DNA of 64,000 bases, taken from positions 7,068,001 to 7,132,000 of the forward strand of contig NC_089423.1 of assembly GCF_013426205.1 (NCBI RefSeq). Direction: 5' to 3'. This DNA comes from Metarhizium brunneum (lineage: Eukaryota > Ascomycota > Sordariomycetes > Hypocreales > Clavicipitaceae). Below, one piece after another: positions 30,700 through 44,305 of this stretch (the first letter of the stretch is position 1; the number at the start of each line of letters is the position of its first letter). The notes beneath the pieces are model-generated. The model had not been told where the DNA came from and did not search any database. It worked only from the letters and a program-made list of their open reading frames with translations. The position numbers and the translations under genes were made by a program.

Positions 30700-33600
30700 C
30701 GCAGGAAAAAGGAGAGGCCAGGCAGGCTAGACAAAAGCGCACCGCCTCCTTTTTGAAAGAGTGTCCGTTGGAGCAGTCGCCTCAGGGGTGGAACGTCCAA
30801 TGTCTTGTTTCAAAGAGCAGAGATGAAACGCCGGTATTGGGTGAATGGCAGCGGAATGGTCCAAAGATGGTCTGGTTTTCTTCAGGGGACTGTTCGCCGT
30901 AGATGAATATTGATGCAAGATACGTTTCTATATGTATAGATGTAAACCGAATTCAGGAGTACGTATTCGCAACAGTCGTTATGCGCATTGGTCGGTAAAA
31001 AAGTGAGTGATGGCTGAACAGCAATGTGTGATGATACTTCTTCAGTCCTCGGCCATGCAGTCGTATTACTGAAGCCCTGCTTCTGGCCGAATTGAGGGCG
31101 TGCTGGTCAGAGCACAGAAGGGTAACACCGTTACACCTGATGGTGTGGCATCTGCGAGATGAGTGACCAGTTTGGAGGCGTTATCATGTGTCACCCGACG
31201 AGATGCTGCTCAACAAGGGACGGAATCTAGGAAACCACAATGACGCCACAAGCAAGAGTACTGAGGATAAAGTAAAGGACAGTAGGAAATGGATAGGATG
31301 AAAGAGACGGGCAAGGAAAATAAAGGATAGCAAAAGACCAGAGAAAAAAAAGGGTGGAGCGCAAAAAAATGCAGATGCTAGGGGGAGGCAAGGAAAACGG
31401 AAACACAAAACGAAGGCGCGGATGCAGATGTGGATGTGCGTGTGCGCATGTGCAATGTGGAGGTGAAACGAGACAGTCGTTCTCAAGGAGCCAAGATGCA
31501 CGTACTAGGTACTCGGCGCCGGCGTAGTTTGCACGAGTACGGAGTACATGGACACATGGATATGCGGGTACACGGGGTAAACGGGTACAAGTGTTTTTTT
31601 CCCTCGACTGGTACAGAGTACCTCGGGCACCTGTCGTACTGATCTTTTGTTACCTGTGCAAACTCCAACTTTGCACCCTTTTCTTTTCTCGGCCACAGCA
31701 TGCAATGATCGTCCAACTACATGCGAACGGCACCAGCTCCCGCTACCAACGAACAGACTAGCACAGCACATCACTACCAACATGGTGCTAGACATGGCAC
31801 CGCCCCGTTGCTTCTTAGCAGGCCATTGTCCGTTTCGCTGCCACGGTGGGCCTCGACGTCAAGGATAATGTCAAGGATTGCCGCCACGGATCCAAGACGT
31901 GCGAGCTTCTGCGCGGCCCGCTGTCTGGTGTTTGCTGTGTCTGAGCCGTCAACGTCGACTGCAGCCAGACTGTGCTCTTTCCAATTGACCACGTCCATGC
32001 CCACCCATGGCCAGCAAGAGTGATGAAATGGGTCCCTCTAGGTCCTTGGCCCCTTCACGATGGCGAGGATGATGGAGCAGGCCAGAGCCGTCCAAGCGCC
32101 ACAGGGGGGCGGCGCTGAGAGCACTCTGAGCTCCAGGTACCGCGTACGGAGTGCATGGCACATTGTGCTTGGCCAGCAACGACCCAGACAAAGTGGAGAT
32201 TATCAAGGGGGTCTTCATCCAAGCCGAGTGCCATGAATTCCGTCTATGGCAGTGCTGATTGGCCTCTGGTCTGATATTCAAGGTATGCCGCAGGTGGAGG
32301 GGACAAGTTGCGAATCTGCAATGCATGAAACGCAGTGGTCAACTGGATGCACGGGAATGGTAAAATAGCACGCAAGTGGCTGACTCTGGCATCTAGGTTA
32401 GTATACCCATCATCCAACGTTGGCCGTTGGCCATCCGATGTCGTCTAAACTCTAAAGATTGCTCCGATCTGCAGATGCCGTCTCGCTGTCACACCATACC
32501 GCCTTGGCAAATAAATAGAGAAGATTTATTAAAAAAAATACACATCGCCAGTTCGTCCCAAGCCATGTCCGCCGGCAGACTGCGGCAAGTGCTTGTCCCT
32601 GAGTCCCTTGACTCAGGCACGCGGCAACTCTGAACCTGGAGCTCAACGCATGACGTGAACCCATGTCTCTACATCAACCGCAATATCAACCTGCACAAAT
32701 AGCAAAGCCAAACTCCCAGAATAGCATCGCCCTCCCCGCCTCCCCTGGCATAATTCATGGCCCTCCCACCATTCCACCGGCCAACAACACGCAACATTTG
32801 AACTTTGATCTGTCCTGCATCCATCATCCATCCATTCATCCTGCCCCTGAGCCACGTTCCACACCCCGCCCCGTTTTTTCGTCGCGCCAGACACTGGAAT
32901 TCCGCGCCCCCCAGGCCCAGGGGTTTCAGGCATTACCGCGCGATTCAGCGCTTCCATCCGAGTATTTTTTTTTTTTTCTTCTTCGTCTCCTCTGCCGTTG
33001 CCAGCGGCATGGACATGCCCAGCAAACAGGTCAACCGTCTTGACCACAATCAATGCCATCCAGCAGCCCTGGACAGCTGAAAAAGTCGCCCGAGAATAGG
33101 ACCAAATCGTCCCATCGGGCATTGCGCTCGATCTCGGCTACCAGCACCACCACCCCCTGGCCCCTCTATCAATCGCAGATTTCCTCTCCACATGCACAAA
33201 CCACCATGGACAGCCCAGACGTCACCTGTCAGTACCGCACAGAAGATGCAGAAACAGGAAGAAACAAAGAAAAATCCACACACGCTCGTCCATTGGATTC
33301 GTCCAACGCCACAGTCCGTAATAAATTGGGCTTTTTTGCCCGAATTCTCCTAGCCCATGTCGCAAGTGTTGCAGGTTTCGCTAAGTCTTCGTATCACATC
33401 GTCAATCCGAGTGGCGGCGGCCCACACTGCCCAGGTGAGAGCAATGTGGGAGAGTGACGTCGCTTAGTCCCCGCATTCCTTGCGTCAACCGCCACGATAA
33501 TCATTGCCGCCTTGCCGGATGATTCAACCCAAGCGACTACTCCGTACCCGAGACGTGACATCACAGAATTGTAGTGTAGGGGTTCCCAGCCGAGACAAAC

Positions 33601-33978
33601 CCGTCTTGCCGGGAATCATCGGCCGGACAAGCACACAGCACGCACACCAGGTGGCCAGTTGGGGGAAAAAAAAGACGTATATCAATGTTCGCTAATCGCT
33701 CATCCAATATCCAACAAGTCAAGCCAAGGGTAAATTAAACATATCGAATGGGTATCGTTCCAGGCGCCTGACATTGTTCCAGCATTCCCCATACTCCAAT
33801 AATCATACAGTTGCAACCCATCAACCATCAACCAAAAACCTAACCCAGCAAACCAGCATCGACGCCAATAAATGAAAAGCATAGAGGGAAAAAAAAGCAT
33901 CATAGATGTTAACCCATCTCAAGACGTCATAACTCACTGCTGGCCGGTACAAAAAGCCCGGCATAGATAGCCTCGTGC
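30700..33978. other. Intergenic, 3.3 kb, no supported gene
   Basis: No frame looks coding. The region has G/A-rich and T-rich runs (31300-31400, 32965-32985) and copies of the TACGGAGTA 9-mer at 31538 and 33538. Parts must be promoter of the channel gene and 3' region of the transporter. Confidence 0.45.
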
Positions 33979-36266
33979 TTAGCTACTGTTGCTTCGACGT
34001 ATCGAGTCTGTCGTCGCACTCGTGTGCGTCGTGTACCCCGCTATATCCTTCATTTCAACTCTTACTTTATCGGTTTCAAATGCGGCGTCACTGCCGTCAT
34101 ATTCCTCTTCTTCGTCCTCTTCCTCCTGGTGTTGTGCAACATCCAGCGTGTACAGCGGTTTAAGCGTCTCATTCTTTCGAAGCAAGACCCACCGCTTGAA
34201 CCAAAAGGGAAGAGTCTTGGTCGTTTGATAACGCATAAAGACCCTTGAAGGCACGGCGAAGATGTAATCCAGCTCCTCCAATGTTCGTTGTTTAGTTTCG
34301 GGGACAAACAGAAATATCAACACCAAAGCCGCCATGTTGAGAAACGCGTAGAATCCAAACGCCCCAAAGACGCCCATTCGGTCGAGCATCAGAGGGAATG
34401 AAATGGAGAGAACTGCTGCCCAAAAGAGGTTGGTCGCCACCGCCCACGCCATGCCGACCTCGCGATGAGACAGAGGAAACACCTCGGCCGAGTAGGTGAA
34501 GGGAACAGGGCCTTCGCCTGGCGAGTAGAATACCGCGAACAAGTACACAAAGAGGGCCACCAGACCCATGTGCAAGCCGCCCTGTCCCGGAATCAAGTTG
34601 CATAATCCAGCAGCCAGCAACGTCCAGGCCATTTGCGGAAAGGTAAATAACAAGAGAGATCGGCGTCCAAACGTGTCAATGGTCCAAATGGCCGGAAAGG
34701 CAAATAGGAAATTGACCAAGCCGAATCCCCACGTGGCCAACAGTGATTGGAATTGGTCTGCCCCTGCAGACCTAAAAACATCAGCCGAATAAAAGGCGAT
34801 AATGTTGATGCCGCACATTTGCTGTGCAATCATGACAACAAAGGACGCCAGAGTAGCTCGGCGGATCCGCGGGATCCTGAAGAGGTCGATGAATCGGTTC
34901 AAGTAATCCCCATGCCCCATGAATTCTTTTTCTACTTGAAGCTGGACGTGGATGTAATATAAATCTCGCGCTGCTTGGATGGGCGTATTTCGCAATCGCA
35001 TGAGCGATCTCATGGCGTCTCTGTATCGACCTTTTTTGATATACCAACGGGGAGACTCGGGACAAAAGTAAATGAGAATGGCCAGTGGAACAGCTGGGAT
35101 GAAGGCAGAGCCTAGTTGGAATCGCCATGCATCCGCGGTTACTCCTCTGACAGCCAGGTTGGCACACGTTCCCAGGAATATCCCAAAGGCCGTCCACAAC
35201 TGCCAACTCATGACCAAGGCACCACGAATAGGAGCAGGCGAATTTTCGGCGGCGTAAATAGGCACTAGCAATGCACCCCATTAGCGACTCTTTGTCCTGG
35301 TATTGTTACTCTAATAATTTGCGCCGACTCACCCGTAGAAGCCTTGGTCCCCATGCCCACGCCCAGAAGCAGTCGACATCCAAACAGCTGCTGCCAGGTG
35401 TTGCAAAAGGCACTGGCAAGAACTGGCCAAAGGCAAAAGTTTGCGGCTACAAAAATGGTACCACGGCGACCAATGTAAGAGTTGATGGGATCGGAGAGCC
35501 AGCATCCGGCCAGAGCGGTCCCAATGTAGGGGGCAGCATTGACGAGTCCAACAATCAGCTTGTCATGAACGCTGGGGCTCTCGATGCCAAACACGTGTGG
35601 AAAGATGAGATTTGCACCGTTGGAGCCAGTCTGGTCCCATCCCTGGACCGCAGCCCCGATTGAGCAAGTAATGACGGTGAGATAGAGGACTTTTGGAATT
35701 CGCCACTTGTGGAGGACTTCGGCGCGGAGAGACTCAATCTCTTCCTGGCTGAGTGCTTGCGAGCCAGTGATATCTTCGTATCCGGTGGGATCCTGGGCAA
35801 CAAGCGCTCCCCGTCGAATGAGGTCGCGATACTCGCCAAGGTCCTTTTCGCGGCAGAATTCGTCGACATTGCCGAGGAGAACTCGCCGAGGAATCCCTAT
35901 CAATGGATTCTTGATTCTATGGAGACGTGGTTAGAAATGATTCGATATGAATGGTTTCGGGTAGTAAGCAGGCGTCGTACTTTGCTTCAATGTTGGAATT
36001 GAGGTTGATGTGAGGCACAGAGCCGGACCGCGAATGAAGTCCGGCTTCGGTCGAGGAGGCTGCATTGATTGGAATGCTAGACGTGAGTTAGCAAAAGCCG
36101 AGCCAGAGTAGCATTGTCTGTCAATTTCGGGCACGGATGGAATGGGAGGATAATGCATCATCCGAGACCACGAAGCCGGTGTGGCACATGAGAGTCTAAG
36201 ACGTTGCTGCCAGGCCGCATACCTGCTGCGGTCGCACACTTCAGAGCCGAAATTGTCCTTCAACAT
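33979..36266 (-). CDS. MFS sugar porter
   Basis: Four exons, 36266-36223, 36076-35981, 35916-35333 and 35264-33979, encode 669 residues. Phases fit exactly and give the joined text NIEAK-IKNPL and [12 protein letters not shown], both typical of this transporter family. Twelve membrane segments are expected. Visible sugar-porter signatures are [12 protein letters not shown] in helix 1, the [10 protein letters not shown] loop, PESPRW after helix 6, DTFGRR and [12 protein letters not shown] after helix 12. The C-terminal tail is acidic (EEEDEEEE) and cytosolic. It should move a sugar or polyol across the plasma membrane with protons; the substrate cannot be told from sequence. The 44-nt first exon makes the start easy to miss. 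Confidence 0.9.
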
Positions 36267-39200
36267 TCAACAGCGAAATTGTAGCTCACCTTGACGCCTC
36301 CTCGACTCTGCCAACATGCTGCTCCATCATGGACAACAACTACAGCAGCAGCAGCCGCAGCCGCCGCCCGCTGTCGCAAAGCGCTGGGAGCAAAATCTGG
36401 GGAAGTTGGCCCAATAATGAATGGTTGCGGCGATGGTGGAGAACGGGGGGGGGTTGACGGTTTGACGGGCTCAACGTGGCAGTCTGGAGCGGTGCCCTAA
36501 GGTTTACTGCGTCTGTGACAGCAGTAGACTGGCCGTGTGCACATGTGTACGGAGTAGATGGGGACCGAGTCGTCGTTGGCAGTGGCAGGTGGCCGTCCAT
36601 GTGCAACGCCTAGAAGCGCACGAATTCCGTGATGCAGAACGGGGTCGGTCGCTTCAAAGTTCATGAGAGAAGAGGGACGAGTTTTGCAAGAATGGAGTCT
36701 GGTCAGCAGCGACTCGGTTCAAGAGCAAACAACAGACATGGAATCAGAGGCTTGGCCCAGCCCACACCCGTCCGGCTGCAGTCCACTCAACTCAGCTGGA
36801 GTCCAGAGCTGGAGATCTCGGCTGGGGGCCGGGGACAAGAAGACGTGTCCACTCGAGTCGTTCGCGTTTCGCCAACAGCCGCCCAGCGGTATTGTATTCA
36901 TGCGCAATCAGTACTGTTACTCGGCACTGCTTGAGTACGGAGTACTTGGGTAGGAGTCTCGGTGCCACCAGCGGGGACTGGCGTCGAGAGAAACTCTGGA
37001 AGCTTTCAGCAGCCCAAACGGCCAGGGCCCTGGGGATGGTGGAGATTAACCGCGCTGTACGAATTGGTGATGCTGGTCGAGTGGCACAGGACGAGACTGG
37101 TGGACTGGCGCCACAAAGCAGCGAGATGGCGCTAGGCTCCAGATGTCCTCGGCCAGGCCGGGGGGACTTAAGTGAGATGCCAGGCCGTTATAACAGAGGG
37201 TGTGATGGGCAAGGTATCAAGAGTCGGGCCCGGGGTGCGAAATGTCGACTTGAAGTCTGGGGCTGCGAGGTGATGAGACTCTGTGGGCTGTAGGCACTCT
37301 GTATTGTGGTCACTCTTAATAAAGAGAAGCCACCGCCGGGTGGCTCCTTCCCATTCATGCTCGAGTGAGCAATGCATCAATGGCATTGGGGGACGAAAAG
37401 GACCGACGGGAGCACGCATCGTGACTAACTTCAGCCGTTGGTGGCTGTTTTCTTTCTTTCAGCACAAACCCGCCGAGCAGCTCAACGGCATTTTCATGGC
37501 AGATGACGGCCGGTGCTCCATGATGCCAATTCGGCAGAGCAGCCGAAAGGACGGACGGCCGGCCATGCTCACATTACAATAGCACCATGCACAACAAGGC
37601 TGAGCCTTCTCAAACAATGGCACCCGAGACATGCAGCGCCAGCAACTTTGGCCCAGAAATATCGGTCGTGGACCTGACAGGCGCGTTTCACCTCGAGACA
37701 AGAAGCGATCAGCAAGGCTGCTTTGCCCGATCTTTTCCATCAACCTATTGTGTCTCCCATGACAATAGCCTTACCCCAGAGGATCGACGGCCACAGCAGA
37801 AGACCTTGGTCGTTTGGGTGGTCTGCTGGCCCCCGCTTGGAACCGGGACTATCGCAGGCGCTAAACACGGTGACATTTCTCATTAGAACGTGGTCCAGAG
37901 ACATTTGGCTTCTCCTAGCCGGGGAACGAACCATGGGGCCCATCGGGATGGGTTCGACCGACTTGTTCAAACAATGACCTGCGGTGACCTACTGCTCTGC
38001 CCTTGGCGATTCTCCTCGCCCCCCCTCGAATCAATCTCACCCACCGACGCTGCCGCGCCTTTTGGCATGAGAGGCAGCAAAGCCGGCGGGAAGGGCAATG
38101 CGGTTGGCGTATACCAGGCAAGCCGTTTGGTCAGTGAGGAAAAACCTACCGCCACCGAAACACCGCGTCCGGTTGCGGTCGCATCGCCAGGAAGAGCAAT
38201 TGCGGGTGGTGGTGGCGGTTGTGGTGGCAGCATGCAGGGCCAGCCATGGCATCTCCCGTCTCCAGATGCACCATGATGGTTCTTTTTAAATGAGCCACAC
38301 CAAAAGTATGTACAGTGGGAGGCAGAAAGTGTTTAACAAGGCCAGGTTTCTGGCTATCACGCCGTGTACATAGGGTACTAAACTGTCAATAGTGTGTGTA
38401 TATTAGTGTATACTTGTTGGTGGGCAAACACATTCTGCCAGACTGTGCATACAAATCTGCAGCCAGGCGGGGCAGCCCCCAGCCGGCACGGGGTCCAACA
38501 AAAAAGCTTACTGCCTGCTCCATACTCCGTACTGCGCGTCCAATCCCGCCATTCGAGCTCATGTTCGTCGAGTCTCATTCAATGCCCCGGCCTCCTGCAA
38601 CTCTCAAAAGCCAAGACGTCGGTAGCAGGCTAGCTGCCATGTGTCCCGGTGTGCTCGTGCATGATTACGCTCACTGCACACTACGCAGAAACCACCCTCA
38701 ACTCACAGCGTCCCCGACAGTCGTTGCGCACAAGCACGTAGTCCCCAAGCAGCCATGTATAAGTAGTTGCTATAATCAGACCGACGCCCGTGCATCATCG
38801 TGTCTCGGGTGTCTTATCCTCTCCGTAATCCGTCGAATAAAACAGCCCGCCATCTATGTGCCAGAAAGAAAGAAGTAAAAAAAGGCACCCACCTCCTCCA
38901 ACATGTACTTGGATGCACAAAGTGACGCAGGGAAAGCCCCAGCCCGTCGTTCCCAGACCCGGGTCAGCAGCACAAACATTGTCCGAAGGATTCGCAGCCC
39001 CCTCGACAGCAAACAACAAAGTGCGCCTGATCCGCGAGCCGCAAAAAGCAACGGCCACGTCAGGAAATGAATGCGCAGTGACTCACGTCAGCCCGGCATC
39101 CCTTCCGCCGTGTCGCATCTGTGGCCTGCCGTCGCTGCAGCCGCCCACGACTGCTGTGTCCTTCCTCGGCGTGCATGCAATGTGCTGCGTGCCGTCCAGC

Positions 39201-39836
39201 TCACTGTCTGACAGGAACACAAATCATGCATCGGTGCTAATAATACTCGGGCTGATGCGCAAGGCACCAGTCCACCACCAGGGCGACTTGCACGGCGGGC
39301 AAGCACAGAAACAGGCACGGGGGGGTCCTCAACAGCCGTGAACTTTGACGACTCTGCTTTCCCGCCGAGACGTGCCCGTTATTCTGCCTTCTCAGAGGGC
39401 TACCAGCTGGCTCTTACATACATGGCCCGGCGGACAGAGGTGAGCCTTTTTCGCGCACGCAGATACTTGGACATTGGCGGGGTCAAAGCCGTTTGCAGGC
39501 GCGACGATTGATTATAGGCGTATATATGTATACACAACGACAAGGAACGCCTCGCTGATAAGCCTGGCCATTACTCCGTATGTAATGTACAAATTCTCCT
39601 TTATCCACGCCCTTGCACTGTTTGCCTCCGTCTACACCCACTTCCCACCTGCACCTGCGTCCGGTTGCCGGATGAGACGGGTAGTAAATAAAGCTGGTTG
39701 GCGTCGATGCCAAGCAGCAAAGTCGAATAGGCCATGAGGGCGGCGCCGGATACGCCAAATACCTGCAAGCACAAAAGAAGCAGGAAAACAAGTTGAAGAA
39801 AAAAGTAGCGGTCCGGCCCGCACCTCCCCACGCCCA
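36267..39836. other. Intergenic, 3.6 kb, no supported gene
   Basis: No coding potential was found on either strand. TACGGAGTA/TACTCCGTA copies occur at 36548, 36936, 38523 and 39572. A CAG/CAC-rich stretch near 36340-36365 may be transporter promoter. Confidence 0.45.
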
Positions 39837-42014
39837 TCACATAAAGTTCCGGCCCAGAGCCTTGGTCACCTTGTCCCTCAAATCAGCCAGGTTCCTGTCC
39901 CTGCTTTCCAGCTCGGCCGTCAGCGCCTCGTACTTTTTCTGCCAGTACTCCTTTGTAAACTTGCCCTCCTCCTCCTCCTCCTGCTGCTGCTGCTCCTGGT
40001 TCCGGTCCCGGTCCTCATCCGGGGTCGGCGGCCGCTTCGTCTTGGCCCACATGCTTGCCGGGACCACCTGGTCGAACGTAAAGCCGCCCTTTACATGGCC
40101 GAAGCGATACTCCCATTCGCACTTGTACCTGAACTGACCGTCGTTTTCGCTCAGGCGCGTGCATTTCGGCCGCGTGGTGACGAGGGTGGTGGAGCCCGCG
40201 AGGGCAGCCAGGTTGATGAGAAAGGCTTGCGGCGATGTGGCGGTCTTGTACATTGTTTGGAGCATGGCGTGGACCATTGCGGCGGATTCCTCCAGGGAGA
40301 CGGTCTTTGTTGAGTTTCCGTCGGCATCTCGCCAGTCGGCTTCGGTCATGGAGCGCGTAAAGTATGCCGTCAGGACGTCGACGTTTGTGCGGTCGTCCAT
40401 CCTGTCAAAGTAGTAGTCGGGCATGTCTGAGTCCTTGTCCCCCAAATCGCCCGAGCCGGCCGGCCCGTGGCTTTGGTCCGGTTGTTCGTAGGCATCGGCT
40501 GCTTCCCTTGCGAATTTGCGCCAACCATCGTGGTACTGGCTATCGTCGCCGGGAACTTGGCCGTTGGGTTCGGAGCCGTTGACCTCGACTTGACGAGGTT
40601 GAGGAGGCGGTGCTGCTGGTGCCGGTGCGAGTGTCGGGGCCTGTGCCGGGGCCTGTGTCAGTGCTGGCGCTGGCGCTGGCGCTGGAGGCGTGGCCAGACG
40701 CACAGAACCCCCGGCCCGTTCCGGGACCTGTAATGAGATGCTAGGTCGAGATGGTCTTGATCCTCCTTCGTATGGTGGTGCATGTTGGTCATGCTGTCCG
40801 GCGGGTGTAACTCTGCTCTGATTTTCAGGAAACTGGTGATGATACTGCTGCTGTTGCTGCGGCTGCGGCTGCGGCTGTTCTGGGTGCATCGCCGGGACTG
40901 GCCTAGGATAGTACGAATGTTCGGGTTGAGTCTCGTTGGTTGGCGTCCAGCCATGTGCGTGATGTTGGCCAGGTCCCTCTACAGGCGTTCGGTTGATGGG
41001 AGGCCGACCTCTTGGCCGAGTCCCCGGATCTTTGCCGGCCGTTTTCCACGCCGAAGATACATTTTTGGCGCCTCTGCGAAGATTGGGCACCTTGCCCTTG
41101 GTGGGAGCGGCTGCCGATCGAGGCTCAAGCGCGTCATCCCAAAACGAGCCCCTAGTCGTGGGTGTGACGGCAGACTGCGGCCACCGGCCTACAGGCGTTT
41201 GTAGAGACTCGTTTTGCCCCCATGACGCGGGATTGTGCGCTCTCTGGGCGTCTAATGGCGTGCCCCCATGGGCATCTGGATGAGCCGACCAAGGCCCTGA
41301 CTGTCCCTGACAATAGTCTTCTGCCGCAGAAGCCGGCGACAGTCGCTGTCTCTGGGCCGGCGACGCCAAAGCATCATCCGCCTCAGGTCTCTTCCGCCCT
41401 CTCTTGGGCCGTATATGAGGCAGCAAAGCCCTCAAGGCCATATCATCCTCAAGGGCGACGCCATCACGAACGCCGCTTGCGATGGGGTTGGGGTCCGTGG
41501 GGATCCTCATCCAGTAGTCATTAGGTATGTCCATGAGATACTCAAAAAAGGCCTTGACGTGCATCGAGTTCATCCATTTCTAACGCCAGGGTCAGCCTCA
41601 CAGGAACAAGCGCACATGGACAGCACTCACCTTTAACCGAACGCCATACTGGGCAACTTTCTGCGCGCTCTCGTCCTTGGATGGGTCCGGCGGCTCAACT
41701 CCAAGGGTTGTGGTCAACTCGGTCCACGTCTTGATCTCCTTGTTGTAAAACTTCCTCACCAGGTCGTATATGATGAAGGTGTCAAAGGACTTGCCACCGC
41801 TGCGTGGGGGCGTCCGAAAGGCATCTCTCAAACTCTCCGTGTCGCAGTCCAGCTGTAGCGCAGGATTGCAGTAAAAGATGAAGCGTACGTAAGCTTCCTC
41901 TATAGTAGCAGGGTTCACGTCTCTGTCTGGCAGGGTGGGCCGAACGACGAGCCCATGCGGCGATGGCATGGCCTCTCCAACTGGCTTGACTCCATTGCTG
42001 TGTTGTTGGTCCAT
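39837..42014 (-). CDS. ARS-binding protein 2 (Abp2) family
   Basis: Two exons, 42014-41631 and 41579-39837, encode 708 residues. The conserved Abp2 region covers residues about 35-160 and spans the intron (PATIEEAYVRFIFYCNPA, then SAQKVAQYGVRLK-KWMNSMH and AFFEYL). Fission yeast Abp2 binds AT-rich autonomously replicating sequences, so a nuclear DNA-binding role is expected. The middle is low complexity, rich in Pro, Gln and Ala (a Gln/Pro run and an APAPA tract). The C-terminus has a second conserved block (KYKCEWEYRFGHVKGGFTFD) followed by a Gln/Glu run and a coiled coil to the stop. The start MDQQHSNG is the first Met in the frame. Confidence 0.88.
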
Positions 42015-43447
42015 CCCTTGGGCCTGGCCTCAGGGGGCGGCAATGACACCCAGGGGTCACCAAGGTCCTAGCATGAAAAGCTCCGTCCGGGGGGGGGGGA
42101 TTGCTCGAATGGATGTTTTTTTTTTTTTACTCGGTACTGACGCAGGTACTCCCCGGGCCTGGGATTCGGGACTGGGACTCTGCGTCTTACCGTCGTGGAC
42201 CTGGTCGCGGCAGAGTGGAGACGACGACGTGAAGGACAACGGACGACGACAACGCAGACGTTATTCCCGGGCGGCGCATCATTCGTGCTCCCCGGCAATA
42301 AGGACAAAACTGCGCGTCGGAAACAAGACCAGGAATCGCGCAATTGGTTCCTTGTGCGGCAGGGCCTCCCGATTGGAGTTTGTGCAAATGGTTTGATCCT
42401 GGATAAAATGGCCGCCTTTGCCTCGCATGTGGAAGAACAGAGGTTGTAATTAGGCCAATGTGGCTGGCAGAAATTGGGCTAAATAGGGGGTTGGCGGGGC
42501 GCGCACTGGGAAGTTTGGTGCGTTCTCGGCACAAGAGGACAGTGCGGGACTCGCAATCGACACCAGCTGACGACCCCGCTCCAACACCTGGCTCCCCCCC
42601 TCCCGGATATGTGCGGATATGACCCGGAGCCTGACAGAAAGAGTGGGCCTGGGCTTGGACCAGGCAGCATGACCTACCACGTGATGCGCGGTTGCCGTTT
42701 GACGGCGAGGTGCGGTGAACAAGGTGTTGCACGACGTTTGCAGTAGTGCTAGTGCTAGCTTTCTAAGCGGTAGTTGTGGTTTGTAGTTGAAGTACCATGT
42801 TGTGGGCATTTAGCCTCCAAGCATGTCGACGGTACTGTTGCCTGCCGGCCGGATTTGCTTGGCAACATGAAGCTTGTTTGCCATCGCAGGTCAGGACAGG
42901 ACAGGCACAGCAGGCCATTGCCAATGCCCAAACGAGCAAAAATGACTGCGTTCACGCATCCTCGGCCCAGGAGTGCTGGGCCCGATGCCAAAGCAATGCG
43001 CATCCCGAGCACGCCATCCCACTCAAACGGTGCGGCCGTGTGCCGCGGCCACCCAAACAGGCAATTTAGTAATCACATCTTACAAATGGCCCAGTCGCCA
43101 TGACGTGCCAGGCCCGTCGATGCAGTACGCCCTGCAGGCGGGTAGAGCCGCCTGGTTTTTACCCGGACGATTGATTCACTGCTTGATTTGAAATCTAATG
43201 CCGGGCCATGGCCGAGGCTTGAGACCCGGCGAGAACATGTACATGTATAAATGGATGCGCTCGTCATGGACCTCAGCGCCACGGCTCCGGACTCACGCAC
43301 CAGACGCAGCCATCAACACACGCCAACAATCCGCTATTCAGTCGCATCCTGCATCCTTGCGCCCATCACATAACCGTACCCTTTAGATATTAAACCATTC
43401 TCGTCACAGGCCCGTCCCGCCCCGAAACCTCCGGCACATCGCCCACC
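42015..43447. other. Divergent promoter region, 1.4 kb
   Basis: The spacer separates Abp2 (minus) from the CmcJ/AsaB-like gene (plus). It includes G and T homopolymer runs near 42090-42130 and a TATA box at 43246. No gene is seen. Confidence 0.5.
43246..43252 (+). promoter_or_regulatory. TATA box, CmcJ/AsaB-like gene
   Basis: TATAAAT lies about 200 bp upstream of the ATG; the leader would be about 170 nt. Confidence 0.4.
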
Positions 43448-44305
43448 ATGGCCATCCCCTCCCCGGACCAAGTGCCTCGCGGCGACGTCACGGCGGCGCT
43501 CAACTTCTACGCGCCGCCCGCCGACAAGGCCGCGCGCCCATTCAACTACGTCGACTCCCCGCCGGCCGGGCAGCCCCAGCGCAACTACAGCGACCACGTG
43601 CAGGACACGCTCATCCGCGACGTGCGCGGCCGCGAGTCCGCCTTCACCCTCGACCGCGACGCCTTCCAAATCATCTCCGACGTGGCGCCCTCGTCGGAAC
43701 CCTCCTTCGCCGACGACGCCTCCATCCGCGCCCGCTACTACCCCGAGGTGGAGGCGCTCCTGCTCGCCGCCATCCCCGGCTCCCGCGCCGTGCACATCTT
43801 CGACCACACCCTCCGCCGCGCCGACCCGGCCGCGCCCCGAACCCCCGTCACCCGCGTGCACATCGACCAGACGGCCGCGTCGGTGGAAAAGCGCGTGCGG
43901 CGCTACTTCCCCGACGAGGCCGACGCCCTTCTCGCCGGGCGCCACCGCATCGTCAACGTCTGGCGCCCGCTCAACGCCCGCCCCGTCGAGTCGTTCCCGC
44001 TCGCCTTTGCCAGCGCCGCGACCCTCGACCCCGCCGACGTCGTGCCCGTCGAGCACCGCTACCCGGACGGCTACACGGGCGAGACGGCCGCCGTGCGCTA
44101 CAGCCCCCGCCAGGAATGGTACTACCTCAGCGGCATGACGGGCAGCGAGAGGCTGCTGCTCGAGTGCTTCGACAGCGAGTCGCTCCGGCCGGGGAGCCGC
44201 GTCGGCGGCCGCGTCCCGCACACGGCCTTTGTCGACCCGAGGACGAGGCTGGGTGCCGAGGGCAGGGAGAGCATCGAGGTGAGGGCCTTGGTGTTTGGGC
44301 CGTGA
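43448..44305 (+). CDS. CmcJ/AsaB-type hydroxylase/desaturase-like protein
   Basis: A single exon encodes 285 residues. The family pattern is complete: DVRGRESAFTLDRDAFQI, YYPEVEALL, FDHTLRR, RVHIDQTAAS, INVWRPLN as VNVWRPLN, GETAAVRY, WYYLSGM, PHTAF and RESIEVRALVF at the end. The family is annotated variously as 7-alpha-cephem-methoxylase P8-like, GA4 desaturase or AsaB-like. Members act as oxidising or tailoring enzymes in several fungal pathways, and the conserved His residues suggest metal use. No secondary-metabolite backbone gene is adjacent, so the substrate is unknown. Third positions are almost all G or C, far above the neighbours, which also opens a long antisense frame. Confidence 0.85.
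   Translation: MAIPSPDQVPRGDVTAALNFYAPPADKAARPFNYVDSPPAGQPQRNYSDHVQDTLIRDVRGRESAFTLDRDAFQIISDVAPSSEPSFADDASIRARYYPEVEALLLAAIPGSRAVHIFDHTLRRADPAAPRTPVTRVHIDQTAASVEKRVRRYFPDEADALLAGRHRIVNVWRPLNARPVESFPLAFASAATLDPADVVPVEHRYPDGYTGETAAVRYSPRQEWYYLSGMTGSERLLLECFDSESLRPGSRVGGRVPHTAFVDPRTRLGAEGRESIEVRALVFGP

Noticed and set aside
32643..33122. 159-codon minus-strand open frame
   Set aside because: It spans homopolymer runs and shows no domain; it appears to be chance.
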